Of a DNA stretch of 64,000 nucleotides, positions 38,701 through 51,989 are shown one piece after another. Source of the DNA: Prunella strophiata (Eukaryota > Chordata > Aves > Passeriformes > Prunellidae); the NCBI GenBank assembly GCA_036583965.1, contig JAZBQD010000027.1, forward strand, positions 9,339,187 to 9,403,186, in the 5' to 3' direction. Within the stretch, counting starts at the first letter, position 1. Every line of letters begins with the position of its first letter. Made by a program: the position numbers and the translations under genes. The notes under the pieces are model-generated. The model saw nothing but the letters and a program-made list of their open reading frames with translations, did not search any database and was not told where the DNA came from.

Positions 38701-39014
38701 CTGGAAAAAAAAAAGAATGAAAACCTTGAGTTAATTTTACTTTTTATTATATATTTCTGATTTATTTATCAATAAATGACTGAGGTGGAATGAATAAAGA
38801 GCTGGCCATTTCCCAGCACATGCTCAGTGTAGAACTGCACAGCTCTGCTGCTGCACATTCACAATGCACAGTCTGGGGTTTGAAAGTTGCTCATTTTGCC
38901 TAAACAATCATTGCATTTGGAGTAAAAAAATCATAAGTACTCAACAGAGCAAACATAACTTTGAAATTCAAGCCTGAGCACAGATAAGGCAGTAATTAAT
39001 TCTGTCCTACATAC

Positions 39015-39064
39015 CTCATCAGCATCAGACTGAACCACTTCCAGAAGTGTGGAACGTGGTGTGC
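39015..39064 (-). CDS. Candidate alternative exon 314 bp upstream of the 32-nt exon
   Basis: A strong donor, GATGAG|gtatgtag (intron GT at 39,014-39,013), ends an open stretch reading TPRSTLLEVVQSDADE in phase 0. That would join in frame to KELSLPRRGS of the next exon across a 314-base intron. The acceptor is weak and ambiguous: CAG triplets occur at three places three bases apart, so the right edge could be 39,064, 39,070 or 39,073. The frame meets a TGA not far upstream and has no ATG, so it would have to be an internal exon. The MAST2/MAST4 protein I remember has ...SAPSLTASL before KELSLPRRGS, not this sequence. It could be a species- or clade-specific cassette exon or chance. Confidence 0.28.
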
Positions 39065-39329
39065 CTGCAGCTGCTGCAGTATGGTCTCACACTCTCACCA
39101 AAAGGAAGAATTAATGCCATAGAGTGGATATGGGGGGTGATTTGGGGTGGGTTTTTTTAGACAAACCCATTAGTTGTGTTATGTATTATAAAAAAAAATC
39201 GAGGCCAAACATTATTTCCACTGCTCAGCAGCATTGTGCCTTTCAGCAGCACAAGCAAAGGCAGACGGGGGATTTTGCGGTTTTTATTGCAGTCGATAGC
39301 CCGGGGGCATCCCCAGGCGGGGGCATTGC

Positions 39330-39905
39330 CGGACACGGTGCGTCCCCCTGGCACTGCCCGGGCTGGACACGGCGCATCCCCCTGGCACTGCCCAGGCTGG
39401 ACACGGCGGATCCCCTGGCACTGCCCACCCCTGACACTGCCCATCCCCGGCACTGTGTTCCCCCCGGCACTGTCCATCCCGGCACTGTCCCCCCCGCCCC
39501 GGCACTGTCCATCCCGGCACTGTCCCCCCCGCCCGGCACTGTCCATCCTGGCACTGCCTATCCCTGGCACTCTTCCCCCCCGGCACTGCCCAGGCTGGAC
39601 ACGGCGCATCCCCCCGGCACTGCCCACCCCTGGCACTGTTTCTCCCCCCCGGCACTGTCCCCCCCCCATCCCCGGCACTGTCCCCCCCATCCCGGCACTG
39701 TCCCCCCCCATCCCCGGCACTGTCCCCCCCATCCCGGCACTGTCCCCCCCATCCCCGGCACTGTCCCCTCGCCCCCGGCACTGTCCCCCCATCCCCGGCA
39801 CTGTCCCCTCGCCCCCGGCACTGTCCCCCCCATCCCCGGCACTGTCCCCCCCCCGGCATTGTCCCCTCCCAGCACTGTCCATCCCGGCACTGTCCCCCCC
39901 GTCCC
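39330..39905. repeat. C-rich minisatellite, unit about 20 bp around CCGGCACTGTCCCC
   Basis: The hexamer GGCACT occurs about 25 times, with a few single-base variants, at spacings of 15-34 bases. The right part is mostly a 20-21-bp unit of the form ATCCCCGGCACTGTCCCCCC. The left part has a 33-34-bp unit carrying GGCTGGACACGGCGCATCC, which reappears once near 39,590. Period and lack of stops keep several frames open on both strands, giving false proteins of up to 375 codons rich in PGTV or GGTV-like repeats. The complementary strand is full of G runs, so quadruplex formation is plausible. CpG occurs in nearly every unit. Confidence 0.95.
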
Positions 39906-40060
39906 CGCGATGCCCGGCCCCGCCCGGCTGCGGGGGCTGCGCTCCCGCCGGACACCGCCAGGTGGCAGCCGCGGCCGCCGCCCCGGCCCCGATTCCGGGA
40001 GTTTTCTCCTCAAAACCTCGGCACGGGCCGCGCTCATCCCCGGCTGCTTCGCTCCGGCTG
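39900..40060. promoter_or_regulatory. CpG-dense patch beside the minisatellite
   Basis: About 160 bases with very high CpG, for example GCAGCCGCGGCCGCCGCCCC at 39,965-39,984. It directly abuts the minisatellite and includes a CTCF-like site. On the minus strand an ATG at about 40,037 opens MSAARAEVLRRKLPE and runs on into the minisatellite without a donor I trust. It could be a promoter for a longer MAST isoform, a GC-biased recombination or gene-conversion spot, or an insulator. Confidence 0.5.
39955..39968 (+). promoter_or_regulatory. CTCF-like binding motif
   Basis: CCGCCAGGTGGCAG fits every position of the classic CTCF core CCRSYAGRKGGCRS. It sits in the CpG-dense patch, outside the minisatellite units. 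Functional occupancy is inferred only from the motif. Confidence 0.6.
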
Positions 40061-40134
40061 AGCCCAGCAGGCACCAGCACCGCCAATACCAACTGGATGT
40101 CAGGGTACTGATCTACGGGATGTGTTTCTCATCC

Positions 40135-40373
40135 CCTCTAAGAAAAAAAAAAATCAGTGTTTTCACCGAATTATTCACCGAAAGAATAATAAAGAACTGG
40201 AATGCCCTTCCCAGAGAGGTGGTAGAATCACCATCTCTGGATGTGTTTTAAAAAAGGCTGGACATGGCACTTGGTGCTGTAGTCTAGATTCTGAGTTGAG
40301 GTGTTAGGACATAGGTTGGACTCGATGATCTTAGAGGTCTCTTCCAACCTCATTATTCTGTGATTCTGTGAAT
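40135..40373 (+). mobile_element. CR1 LINE 3' end, 5'-truncated
   Basis: The right part has the avian CR1 terminus: TAGGTTGGACTCGATGATCT, then TAGAGGTCTCTTCCAACCTC, then two short ATTCTGTG tail units. Left of it, one frame encodes IIKNWNALPREVVESPSLDVF-like residues, the conserved C-terminal end of the CR1 ORF2 product (WNxLPREVV motif). Similarity starts near 40,135, so only the last part of ORF2 plus the 3' untranslated region remains. It is oriented opposite to the host gene. Divergence looks moderate and the tail is intact. Confidence 0.9.
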
Positions 40374-43300
40374 GTTAAAAAAAAAAAATCAATAGGAAAA
40401 AAAATCAAATTCATAATATTGGTAAGGTAATCTCTTTTCCATCTTTAGCTACAGTGTTTGTGCTGACTGACACGACTAACAATGTTATTGACAGGCAGTG
40501 ACCGGTCTGATCAGTAACACACTGGATTCAGCTTGAAGTTTTTCAAAGATACCAAAAAGTTACAGCCACTAATAACAAATAAATAAATAACTCCTACATG
40601 CCATTATTCTTTTCAAGTATTAGTTCTCCATAATTTGAAATTTCATTACAGTTTAACAGTACCGAGCAAATTCCATGTGTGAATTATCTCAAGGCTGACA
40701 GCTTACAGCATCGAGAAATAAATTCCTGTCGTCAGACAAACTTGTCAAGATCTAATCAAAACACTTCAAGTGCGTAAGATAATAAATCATTAGCATCTAT
40801 AACAGGTTGTGTGGTTTATAATCTAAAAAAGGTACTTCTTCCACTCTCATTTGTTAGAAAGAATTAGTTTCCAACTGTGAAACCTACCTAGCAAGGACAG
40901 CTTTTTGCTAATGTAAATTAATAAAAAAATATGTAAGATATAGGGATTATATGTTATTCTGCTTCTGTGGAGAGTGTGTTACTTAGACATGCATATACAT
41001 CTCTTTCATCATATGAGCAGCTGTATTTAATTTATGCTTTTTAAAGAAGATGGCACTCTTGGCAGAAAGCACTTTTTCTATTCAAATGACGTATTTCTGT
41101 TGATTCCAACACAGAAAGCCCCAGAAATTTTTAGAATGTATAAAGCTCTGGAATTTCATAGTACTGGATGAAAAAGCAAAACAGTGACCTTTAAATCTCT
41201 CTAACTACCTTGTAGTTTTTGAACTTCTAGGGTTCATTTTTACAAGCTTTGCTCTAGTCATTAGAGCTGAAAAGTCATTTAAAGAGAGAACACTCCCTTG
41301 CAGCAGCACAGCTCTGGTAATTGTGACTTGTAATTACCAGACATACATCACAAGAAACATGGTCCAGGAACAGGAATGGACAAATCCTTTCCTTTACAGA
41401 ATGCTTGCTTTACTCAAACAATGTGACCTTTAATACTTCCTATAATGTAGGTAATTCAGGATAAAATGCATGCAAGGTTAGGAGGAGGATGCCTGGGGCT
41501 TTGTTCCTGAAAACATCCCTTGGAAACTAAGTTTCCAAATAAGGAAGGAACAAAGTCCTAGCAGATGACATCTCAATGCAATTGAAATATTATCCTATCC
41601 ATGCAGGAATTGTCTTCATTCTGCACCACCACCTTGACAAACACAGTGCAGCTGTGGAATCAATAGGCAGTAGTTCACATTTAATACCACTGTGGGCTTG
41701 ACAACAAAGAGCACAATCAAAACAATCAATTTTTATACCTGTTGTTCCACTATGCCCCAGTTTATGTTAGTCTTCACAAACCCTAACAGCCACACAGCCC
41801 ACCTTGTCCTGGCCTCTGGAGAAATGACAATGCACTCTCCCAGCTCTCTGCCCTCTCCTGCCTCTCCAAAGCTGTAACAGCCCCTATAATCCCCCAAAAC
41901 AGGCCACGAATGGTGGGGCCAAGGCAAAAGCACCAGAGCTGGACATTACACAGCCATGAGCAGTGCAATCATGAGATTTGCTTTTCCCAAATCACCAGGG
42001 AGTTTGTGAGTGAAGAAGTCACATCCCAGAGAGAAAACGCCTGGAGCTGGAAAGAAGGAGGGAGCAGACTGCAGCCAACTGCTGAACTGTTTCCTCTTGG
42101 AGGATGCCCACTGCCAGGAGAACACTGCAGAGCTCCAGGGGATCAAGGGGACAATGAAAATGCCTCCCAGAGATGGGGATACACTCACAGGGTCAACAAG
42201 ACAGCTCAACATTTCAATGTGTGCAATGGGACCAGCTGAGAGTTTGTAATGACAGGGCATGAAGTAGCCCTACAAAAACAGTGATTCAATAATTATGAAA
42301 AATGTAAGGGAAAAGTCCAACAGCATTCCACAAGCACCCTAAAAAGGTTAAAGTCTACTCAGAATCATATTTAGTATCATGTGTAGTAGAGATTAAATGT
42401 TTTAGTTAGTATATTTTGAGGTAGGTGGTATGATTTAACTGGTTTCCACTCACACCACAAAGGAGTTTGGCATTACATATCCATGAATCTGAAAAAATAA
42501 ATCACATTTTATGAGGTGAGATAACTAATAAAAGAGTGCTGAGCTGTGACTACTTGGTCTGAAACACTATTTACAGGGTGCAGCTGTAATCCTTTCAATA
42601 TGCTAGCTTATCCTGAAGGACATTTTTCATTAAAGACCACCCTTCTGATGAGAGCAACACAGGAACCTGCAAGATTCCAAACTGCCCCTTCTGACAGCAC
42701 ATCTGCCTCCCTGAGCACTTGTGCTGCCAGTAGCTATATTTATATTACCATTATTACTCCAGCCAACCTCCATGCCACCTGCTCTCTAGGTCAACAATAT
42801 AACCCTCAAAATAGAGGCTTACATTTATATTTGATTTATATGAAGTGCTAAATAGCATAAGAATGTTATAAAATATTGGTGCACATTATTCAAAAAGAAC
42901 TTTCAGAAGTGGAAATAAAGTACTTTCACAGATCCTAAAAAATAAGGAGTGTATTAAATCTTGCAGTACCCAAATGACAAGAACAGACTGTTCTGAAAGT
43001 TAAATTTTTTGTACCAGTTCCACATTTCAAGGCATAATTATTAAACATGCAACTTGATCTCTACAAGACAAAAGAAGCAGCAGATTTTCAGATGAGCAGT
43101 TAAAAAGGAACCTTGGGAAAGAAATTCAGCATCACAGAATTTATAAAAAGCTGATTCAAATATCTGCCTTCAAAAGAGCTCCTTATATTTCCCTTTATCT
43201 TAAGTTCATCACCTCAATCATGAGGCTACAAAATCAGTTGGACACCATATCATGCTACAGAAGAGCTTTCACAATAAGACTCAATCTTCATTTTAAAGGC

Positions 43301-46300
43301 AGCAAGGAGGCTAAAAGATAAAAAATACCAGTCATTTGAAAGATCATTCTTCTGTTTGCAAAATACATTGTTTAGTAGTACATAGATACTGAAAAATTTA
43401 TTCAGTTGAGTTTTTTTATATACAGAAACTGCATCTGAAAACAGGAATGTTTGAGGCAGCAGGAAGAGTGCTGGCTTTTTGCATAGGTGTGTGCACACAA
43501 TATGGAGAGGAAATAAAGTCTGGAAATCTATTTGTTCACTGACCTACAATACAACCCACATCGTTCCAGCAGATATGTTATGTTATAAAAGTGTGAAAAA
43601 ACAGGAACCCATCACTCAAATTTGTCACTTTCTCTCAGTCTTGTAATTTGTCCTTGAATATGTATCTGCACATATGGCACAGACCCACAGGCAAAGTTGG
43701 ATGCTGGAGCCTGCACTGATGGCAGCTTAAATGGAGTCCTTGCAAATTAAAATGAGAACCATCACCACACAGGATGTTCCATATTTTTGCCAGAGCAGAC
43801 AGCATGATTCCTGAGATTGCTTTTGACCTTGGCTCCCTTGCAGGGTACTCACTATCATACCAGTTGGGACAATAGACAAATATTTTTACAGCTATAAGAG
43901 TAAATACATTTCAGTTAATAAGTTAATATTTCACAGATGATGAAATTCCACTGACAGTCAGTGACCTGGTACCATGCACTCTTGTTTTAATTTTTTTTCC
44001 TTTGCTGACTATGTTTGCTTTAGGGTATACTACCAACCAGCAGGGGATTAATTAAATCTCCCTCTATACATAACCATTTGCATTACAGAAATGATATAAT
44101 GAGGGCTGGAATCTCCAATTCTGATGGAAAGTACAACCTGGCCGTGCAAGGACAAACTGTAATCCATCCATCAGATTAACAGGAAGGAATTTTTCATGGT
44201 GATTAAGAAAAAAAAAAAAAAGTGCCCCATGCTAAGCTTTTCTTTCTGCTATCAGAATCTGTCAGGAAAAATAATTTCCTTCTTTTCACCATATCACTGT
44301 AAATGGTTATTAAAAACAGCACTTCTCAATTTCTCTGTCTAGAAATGATTACATCTGAACTTGCTTCCCAAACTCATCAGTGAAGAATTTTAAACAGCAA
44401 CACTGAAACCATATCTGTACTGAAGGTCAGATGAACCTATGGAATATGCTGCAGATATTTTCTATAATTTACTGACTTTTCAGAAACTAAATTCAGGATC
44501 ATACTGTTAGATCATCTGCTTAGCTACAGAGATACTTAAAATACAGAAAACGAATACCCAGCCTCTTGCCAATACCATTCAAAATATTCAGGGGACATGG
44601 ATTTAATTCCCAGACCTTTCTCCACACTCTACTGAATTTATGTCTGGCATCACACAAATTCTAAAATGCCAGGGACAGCTCAGTCCCAGGGCATCTCCCC
44701 ATATTCCCAGTGCCACCCAAACTGCCTGGAACCACCCTTTCCTAAGAAACCTCACCCTCATGGTGGCTGAGTGCCACAGCCTCCAGAAAAATGTGTGTGA
44801 CACCAGAATGGTCAATAGTGTATCTGTTCACCCAGTGCTACCCTAAACATACCACAGGTTCAAAGCAAAATAAAGTTATTGTTTCAATTCATTTTCTATC
44901 TCAGCAGAAGTTGCATGACAATAAAAATACCATTTGCAACTATTCTAACATATAAAACCAAGTGGGGAAAAACCCTCAGCTGCTTAACTAACAGGCTGTT
45001 TAACTATTTCTCTAAATATTCAGTGTATATTGAATATATTTTTCGACCCACAGGTCACGAATCAGCCAATGATGCATTTCATGCTTTTAGATCTTCCAGC
45101 CTTTCTTTTCTCTTCAGCTTAGAAATCCCTTACTAGTCAGCAAAATAAAAAGCCCTTGGATTTATTTCAAATTAGAGTTACTGCAGAAGGAAATAAAGCT
45201 AAAAGCCCTTTAAACTTCAAGCAAAATTCTCAAACACAGCAAATTATTTTCCCTCCCCCACTAGCCCTTCTGAATGGGCAACAGAAACTTATTCTTTGGT
45301 AAGCAAAGCTAAGGATCCAGGTCATATCTGTGCATTAACCTGTCAAGAATGTATGTGACCAGAAGCTCCCCACTAACCCTTCATATCACTTAACCTCAGG
45401 GCTTTCCATAAGATTATGGATTTTGGCTACTTGACCTAAAATAATTCCAGAATCCATCTCAAAACAGGCAAGCATTCACACTTTCCTCAGAATACTTTCA
45501 GTGCCCACTCCCATGTGTGTATATATATAACATATCTGTATGTATTTTAGTAAGCTGGAGTGTCTGCTGCATATTTTGTACATTACATCATGTTTTCCAG
45601 CCCAAAATACAACATTACACAGTGCACACCATGGGCCACTGCTCGTGGCAACAAACGGGACTGAAACCACACGTCATGGCTTGGACTGGCAAAGGACAAC
45701 AAAAACAAAGGATGCAAAGCACATTCCCAAGGGATGAAGGGACCAGCCCCAGGAAAAGCCACAGCTCAGTGGGCACCCACAGCCCAGGGCAGGGTGTGGC
45801 ACCCACACACCCCTCACCAGGCAGAGCCACGAGGGACTTGCAGTGCTCCAGCTCTCATTTCCTCCACAGCATTCATTCCTATCTCTGTTTCTCAGGGTCA
45901 CTCTGATTTCATGCCCTCACTCAAGAAGAAGTCTCTTTCTTCCCATAATAAAGACAATTCCTAGTTTTATATTCGATCCCAAGCTTTTCAGCTGTGGTTA
46001 AACAGAGAGTGGCTTCTGAAAATTAAGACAACCTCTAAGAACCCTGGCCACAGTAACAGGGGTGCAGTAACTCAGCTGTTCAGTCCTTAGACATCAGCAA
46101 ACCAATTTACTATTAACTTGATTGTTTTCCTCAAATCTAAAAAAATAAAACCAACCACAGAAGCAGCCCTCTTCAAGTACACTTGCCAAACTCACTTTTA
46201 AATGCTACAGAGCACATAAGAGACAATGTTTTTAAGGTGCAATTTCACTAGCAGGAAAAGGTAAATTTAAATATTACAGCTTGAATTTTGCAACCCAGCA

Positions 46301-46470
46301 ACCCAGAGTCCTAGATGTGGTGCAGAAGCATAGGAAAAAAACCAGCAGAGCAGAAGAAAAATGATTAATTTACTCTCCTGACAGACAATCCATAAATTGC
46401 AACAGCAGCAGCTCCAGAAGACCATTATGATAACTTATTCCCCAAATTAAACAAGAGCAGCAACCCAAAA

Positions 46471-46494
46471 TGTGTGTGTGTGTGTGTGTGTGTG
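46471..46494. repeat. (TG)12 microsatellite
   Basis: Twenty-four uninterrupted bases of TG dinucleotide. Confidence 0.97.
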
Positions 46495-49400
46495 GCAACA
46501 AAATAAAAGCAACACACATGGTAGTCCTCTGTAAATAAAAGGTTATACTTTAAAACCTGATAAATAACACCAATAATAAATGCTCCAAATCTTCCTTATA
46601 TATATATTTTTGCACAAAGTAGCCTAAAGGCAAAGGAATACTGAGAGTAATAAAGCACACAGCTTAGACAGCTCATTAATCTTTCTCATTACTTAATTCT
46701 AGTTTTACAAGGCCATGAAGCAGATTCCTGATGTGTGAAAGAGCCTGCCCAGCACTGAACACTCATCCCAAATAATGGGAGCAACTGTTCAAAATTCTTT
46801 TTCATTTTGCCAGACGGCGCCAGTTTCAGAAATTTAAGTCAAAAGGTCATGTTCTGCAAAATTTTAGAAAATGCAGGGAAGAGTCTCATCTCAGAGCTGT
46901 TTGGGACTGCAGCTGTAATGCTATTGTTAGAAACCCCTCTTAAAATTACTCTGTCTTGACTTGCACCAAAAATTCCTTCAAGACTGGGCATGCAATGGTC
47001 ACAAGGAAACAGTCACAGCTGCTAAAAATGCCAGGAGCATTACAAATAAACAAATCCAGTTTTATTCTCTCCCTTGTAGGCTCATACTAATATTAATCTA
47101 TGATTAAGTCAGTTGATATTTCTACTGTACACACATCTACTCCTTAAAAGGTTGTTTTAGACAAATTAACTGTCATCAAGGCTACCTGGCAACCAATTTG
47201 ATTCTTAAAACTCTTTAAATATCCCTTAAAACTGAATAACCAAGCCCAACAAAAGGATTCCACAAGAACCTTTTTGGCTTGCCCTGCAAAAGTCTACATA
47301 AAACAATGAGCATCTCATGAAAACTCCAGGCCTGGCTCATCAGCTCAAATCCATTCAAGTGCACTGTTAATACAGACCATAAACAATAAGCAAAGATTAC
47401 CCCCAAAATTATATTGAAATACATTGGTATTATATTATATTAAAATAAACTGGACATTCTTCAATACCACAGTTGAAGGAACAAAAGGCACATGGTCAGT
47501 TCAGTGTTAATGTCAGCAGAAGGTCTCTCCCACCAGTCCAAAGTCTGTCAGGCTGGTTTCTCACTGACTCCCCAGTTGTGAAGTGTTTGAAAGCAAACAG
47601 GCAGAAATTAAATTTGGTGGTTGTTTTTGAGAGGCACTCCCCATAGTCTCCAACTGCTTTGTCAATGTTAAGGCCAAGACTTGTGACACATCAACAGAAT
47701 TTTATCTTTATGATTGTCTATTTCTCAATTAATTTAGACAAAAAGAAAAATGTGTCAGGCCAGTGCTGCCAGACAGCTGGACAGCTTGGCCAGCCCTAAA
47801 ATAACACCAAGTTTCCTAACAGCAAAGCTCTGGGAGAAAGTTCCAGGGAAGAGAAACCTTTTAGTTCCTCAAAAAGCCTCAACAATAAAGGTGTCTCCCA
47901 TCCTTTCTTAAAGCTGCATCAAATCCATTCCACATAGATATGGGAAAACACTCTCAGAAATTGAAAGCATAAGCAATCAATTTTAAAGATATTTAGTAAT
48001 TAGTCCTAAAAGGATTTCCAAGCAAATAAAGCTCCCTTGCCTTCATCTAGTTTATGACTGATAGCATCTGTAACCTCACGTGGCATCCATTAAGTTCAGT
48101 AGTTAATTACATCTGCTCTGACTGGACATTATTTACAGAACAAGCAGATGTAATTTTCCATTGCTTAGCTGAGCTACATGAGGCACTTCAGCCCAGCCCT
48201 CTCAAATCACTGCTTCTCACAAAACCATGGAAGGAGGGACAGACAGGGTGCTCTGAGCATTTTCTGCAAAGGAATAGTTACAGGCCATCATCCACTTAAT
48301 GAAGAAATCCACATGCTGAGCACCATGTGAAAATTTGGAATAATCAGAGCCAGACAGTATTTACACCTCTGTAAGCAAACAAGAGAATTTTAACTTCTCT
48401 TTCTGCCATCAGAAGTGAATAGTCTCTGATATTGCTTATGCCTGCTGAGCTTCACACTGGAGCATAAACCCTTGACAAAAGTGATGTAACAAAGGGCTCT
48501 GTTGCTTCATTTCCCAAAAATAAATACTTTTTTACCAAAAGCAAAAGTCACAGATATTTGACATTTACACATATTATCTGTGTATGGAGAGATATTCACC
48601 CCCTGGATATATAAGGTGGTTACACACCTAGCAATGACTCATTTCAGTTATAACACAAAGCCTTTATAACACAACCTTTTTATTATTAGTTCTGAAAAAC
48701 AATCATTTCAGTGAAAAAAAACCAAACATTATATTGGCAACATGCTTTCCTATCATCTTTCACACATACTTTCAAATGAGTTGGTGGGGGTTTTTTTTTC
48801 TGCTTAGGCATATTTAAATTAATCATAAAGACAAAAAAAAAATTAGAAAAAAGTAATTAAATGGCCCTCTCAATTTCAGTGAGACAGAACTGTAATAATC
48901 ACCAACTGAACTCTAATTTTAAAATTACAATTTTATATTAACTTCAAGGGTTCAACAGTGTGACAGGGCTCTAAGGTGGAATATAAAATAGGCAACTGCA
49001 AAGTGGTGCTGGGCCAAACCCAGCATTGATTTACAGATCAAACCCAATGTGGGGAAAGTTTTCTACTCGTGTAGGTAAGACAAACTTCAGGCTTAGGAAG
49101 AGACAGTACATATCTCACAAAAGCAGCATTTACTGCTTTCAAAATGAAAGACAGGTGAGCTGGGAACCATAGAAACTGACCAACCTCATCCCTGGGCATA
49201 CTTTTAAATAATCACATCCAGCCCTGTCCTTCAGTTATATCATAAATTCTGCAAATGTCAAGAGAAATGAAGTTTTTAGATCACTCCGATTTTTCCTATG
49301 AAAAAACACGGGATACATCTAAGCATCTTTTACAGATTTATTTATGAACAACCCTACATTTAATATAGCTGGATAATTCAGGTTTACTCAGTGCCAAGAG

Positions 49401-51940
49401 ATCTGTTTCAGAGTAAAGGAAAATTCATCCCCAATTAAAGCAGTGGTGAAATACAGGCACTCCCTCCCAAAGCACAGATTTGAGAAAGTGCAGACTGAGC
49501 CTAATGACTTTTAGCTCTGATGGGCGATTAGTGAGCTCTGTAATGGACTGACAGAAACAGCTGATTCTATTACAAGGACATGTTCTGGCTAAGGGTTCTC
49601 TTTCTGTTGCATTTAAATTATAAATATGGGCTCTCTTGGAGATGTATCGAGACAAAAGATATTAATCAATATCTAAAACTTCTGCCTTCTGTCCTTTATC
49701 ATACTTCAAATTAGAACTAACACTGACTCCATCACCAGGAAAAGCCTTGCAGGTACTCAGGAGTGTCTGCACTTGTAATTTCTCTGCTGCTACATTCCTC
49801 TTCATCCTCTTCTCCTTTTATAAGAAACTGCAAGGTTCTTTTTTTTAATGCAGCTGTTGGTTTCAAAGTGAGGTTTTAAGGTATATTCCTGTTTGCATTT
49901 ATGGGTACAGAAAAAATGTCCAAAGGCTTCACAAGACCTGGAAATTCATCACCAATTGTCACTGAACAGTCTCTTTCTTCAAAGAGGATTTGGGAAGGGG
50001 CTTTTCCTCAACTTGACAGGTCTCAAAACCACAAGTCTAATCAATGGCCTTGTTCACACTTTCAGGTTGAATTCAATGCATGATTAAAGCATTCAGCTCA
50101 GAATAGCTTCTGGGGAGCCAAAAAGTCTTTAATACAATGTTTTTAACTCGATGTCTGTAATGTACTACAGGAGAACTTGAATACCAGAACCAAAGTCCCT
50201 GCTCCTCTGATACATATTTCATAAAAGCTACAAAAAAAGCTACTCATACTGGAAAGAAAAAGCAGCATGGAACTGCAAACTATCTAACAGGCAAAAAAGC
50301 TTCAGTACATTGAAGCATTTAAGTACAAACTGGTACTCAATGCTCACACTACCTAAAAACCAGGTCTATACCTCTGCACAAGCTTTCCCACTGCTGTTTT
50401 TGAAGTTTTGTTGTAATTTTCTTTTGTCTATCCCACCTCACAATCAGCCCAAACTCAACAGCTTTTTTCAGAGTAGAAGTTACAATTGTCATGTGCTGCT
50501 ATGTGCATTAGAGGATTTCCTATACAAAGAACGCTTGGTGTGGACAATAAACAATTCTTATGTTGATAGCTAATGAAAAAAAAACCTTATGAGACTTTTC
50601 ATTGAACTTGTAACTTTTTTGGTTGAGAGGGACCAAACTGCAAAGAATAATGAAAAAGATGGAAGTTTAGTGACCATCTGTGAAGAACTAACCTAAATAG
50701 CTTCCAAAGAATGACTCAAGGTTTCATTTCCTGATAGCAACCATCTACCCATGCTCCTTGGTATGATAAGTTATCTTCTTCATCAAGAAAATTCTTGGTT
50801 TATTTCCCTTAGATGTTTAACTCCTTAATCCCTATTTCCACAATGTTTTCTCTCAGGCAGTGCTGCCACAAAGCTGTACTGGTGCTCCCAAATTCTCACA
50901 ACAGAAGTGTAACTTCAGCAGCAGAACAAAGGATTAGTAAAAGCATTAAAGTGATCCTGCAAAATCATTCAGTGCATACACAAAAACTGAATGAATTTCA
51001 TTAATTCTCCTCCAAATTTAAATTCTGTGATAACTGATAATTTTCATTTCAATAAAACAGTTTAGAAACTGATAAAATAGTTCCAGTGTGGTCTGACTGC
51101 AACAGGCTCAAAGCTCTTTTAACATGTTTCACTTTTCCATTTCTCACAAAGTAAAAAGCACAGCAAAGAAAAGGCAAGTTGGTGATTCCCATTTAAATCC
51201 TATTCTTGGAGCTGAAACGTTGCTCCAAATTCACCACTGTTTTTTAAGCATTTCAGTTTACTCAGGAGGAAAGAAACGTTGGAGATTTAAAGATTTATTT
51301 TTAATGCAAACCTTGTACTTGTTGAATTCAGAATTTTAACACCAGAAAGCAAACCTACCATCTAGTCAAGGAATTACAGATGACTGGCTAGAGGGGGATT
51401 TCTCTAACACACACACCCAAAACAAGCCCAGTGCAGCTCCTGGGCTTAGTCCAGGTTTACATATGTGCTAAGTGACAATTTAGACTTAACATCTTAAATG
51501 ATCTTTCCTCACTTACATGATTAAAAATAAGGTGTGTCACAGGTACCACTTTATTTTTAATTCCACAGTAGCTTCTTAAATAATGAATATTTCTTTTCTG
51601 CCCATCACTTACTTTTATAGAAGTATTTATCTTTGAAACAAATTTAGAAGTCAGGTTAGTATTTATTTAAGAAAAATCCTAGGATGGCTCACCTGGACAC
51701 AAGAACTATCAGAGATGGGGTAACAGAAATATTTAAAAGCAGATTTTCAGATGTAGTGAGCCTGGTGTCTTACTAGGTGAGCCCCTGGGGAAGTCTATTG
51801 CTTTGTTAACATGGTGTTGGGTTATCTTCCAGATGAAGGTAAAGCAATCAAGTCATATTCCCTCCCCCACCTGAAAGAAGTTGCCCAGCATTTATGTCCA
51901 GAGTGCCTAAATTGCTATGTACATGCTCCTTGAAAAAAAT

Positions 51941-51989
51941 AAAATCAATAGACATTATGCCTACTCACTTAAAAATCAATAGACATTAT
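51941..51989. repeat. Two-copy direct repeat, period about 31 bp
   Basis: AAAATCAATAGACATTAT occurs twice, separated by GCCTACTCACTTA-type sequence, which suggests a recent small tandem duplication. Confidence 0.8.

Noticed and set aside
39124..40251. Open frames of 311-375 codons on both strands
   Set aside because: They are produced by the stop-free minisatellite; the repeats are open in several frames at once. Only the last part of one + frame is meaningful, as a CR1 ORF2 remnant.
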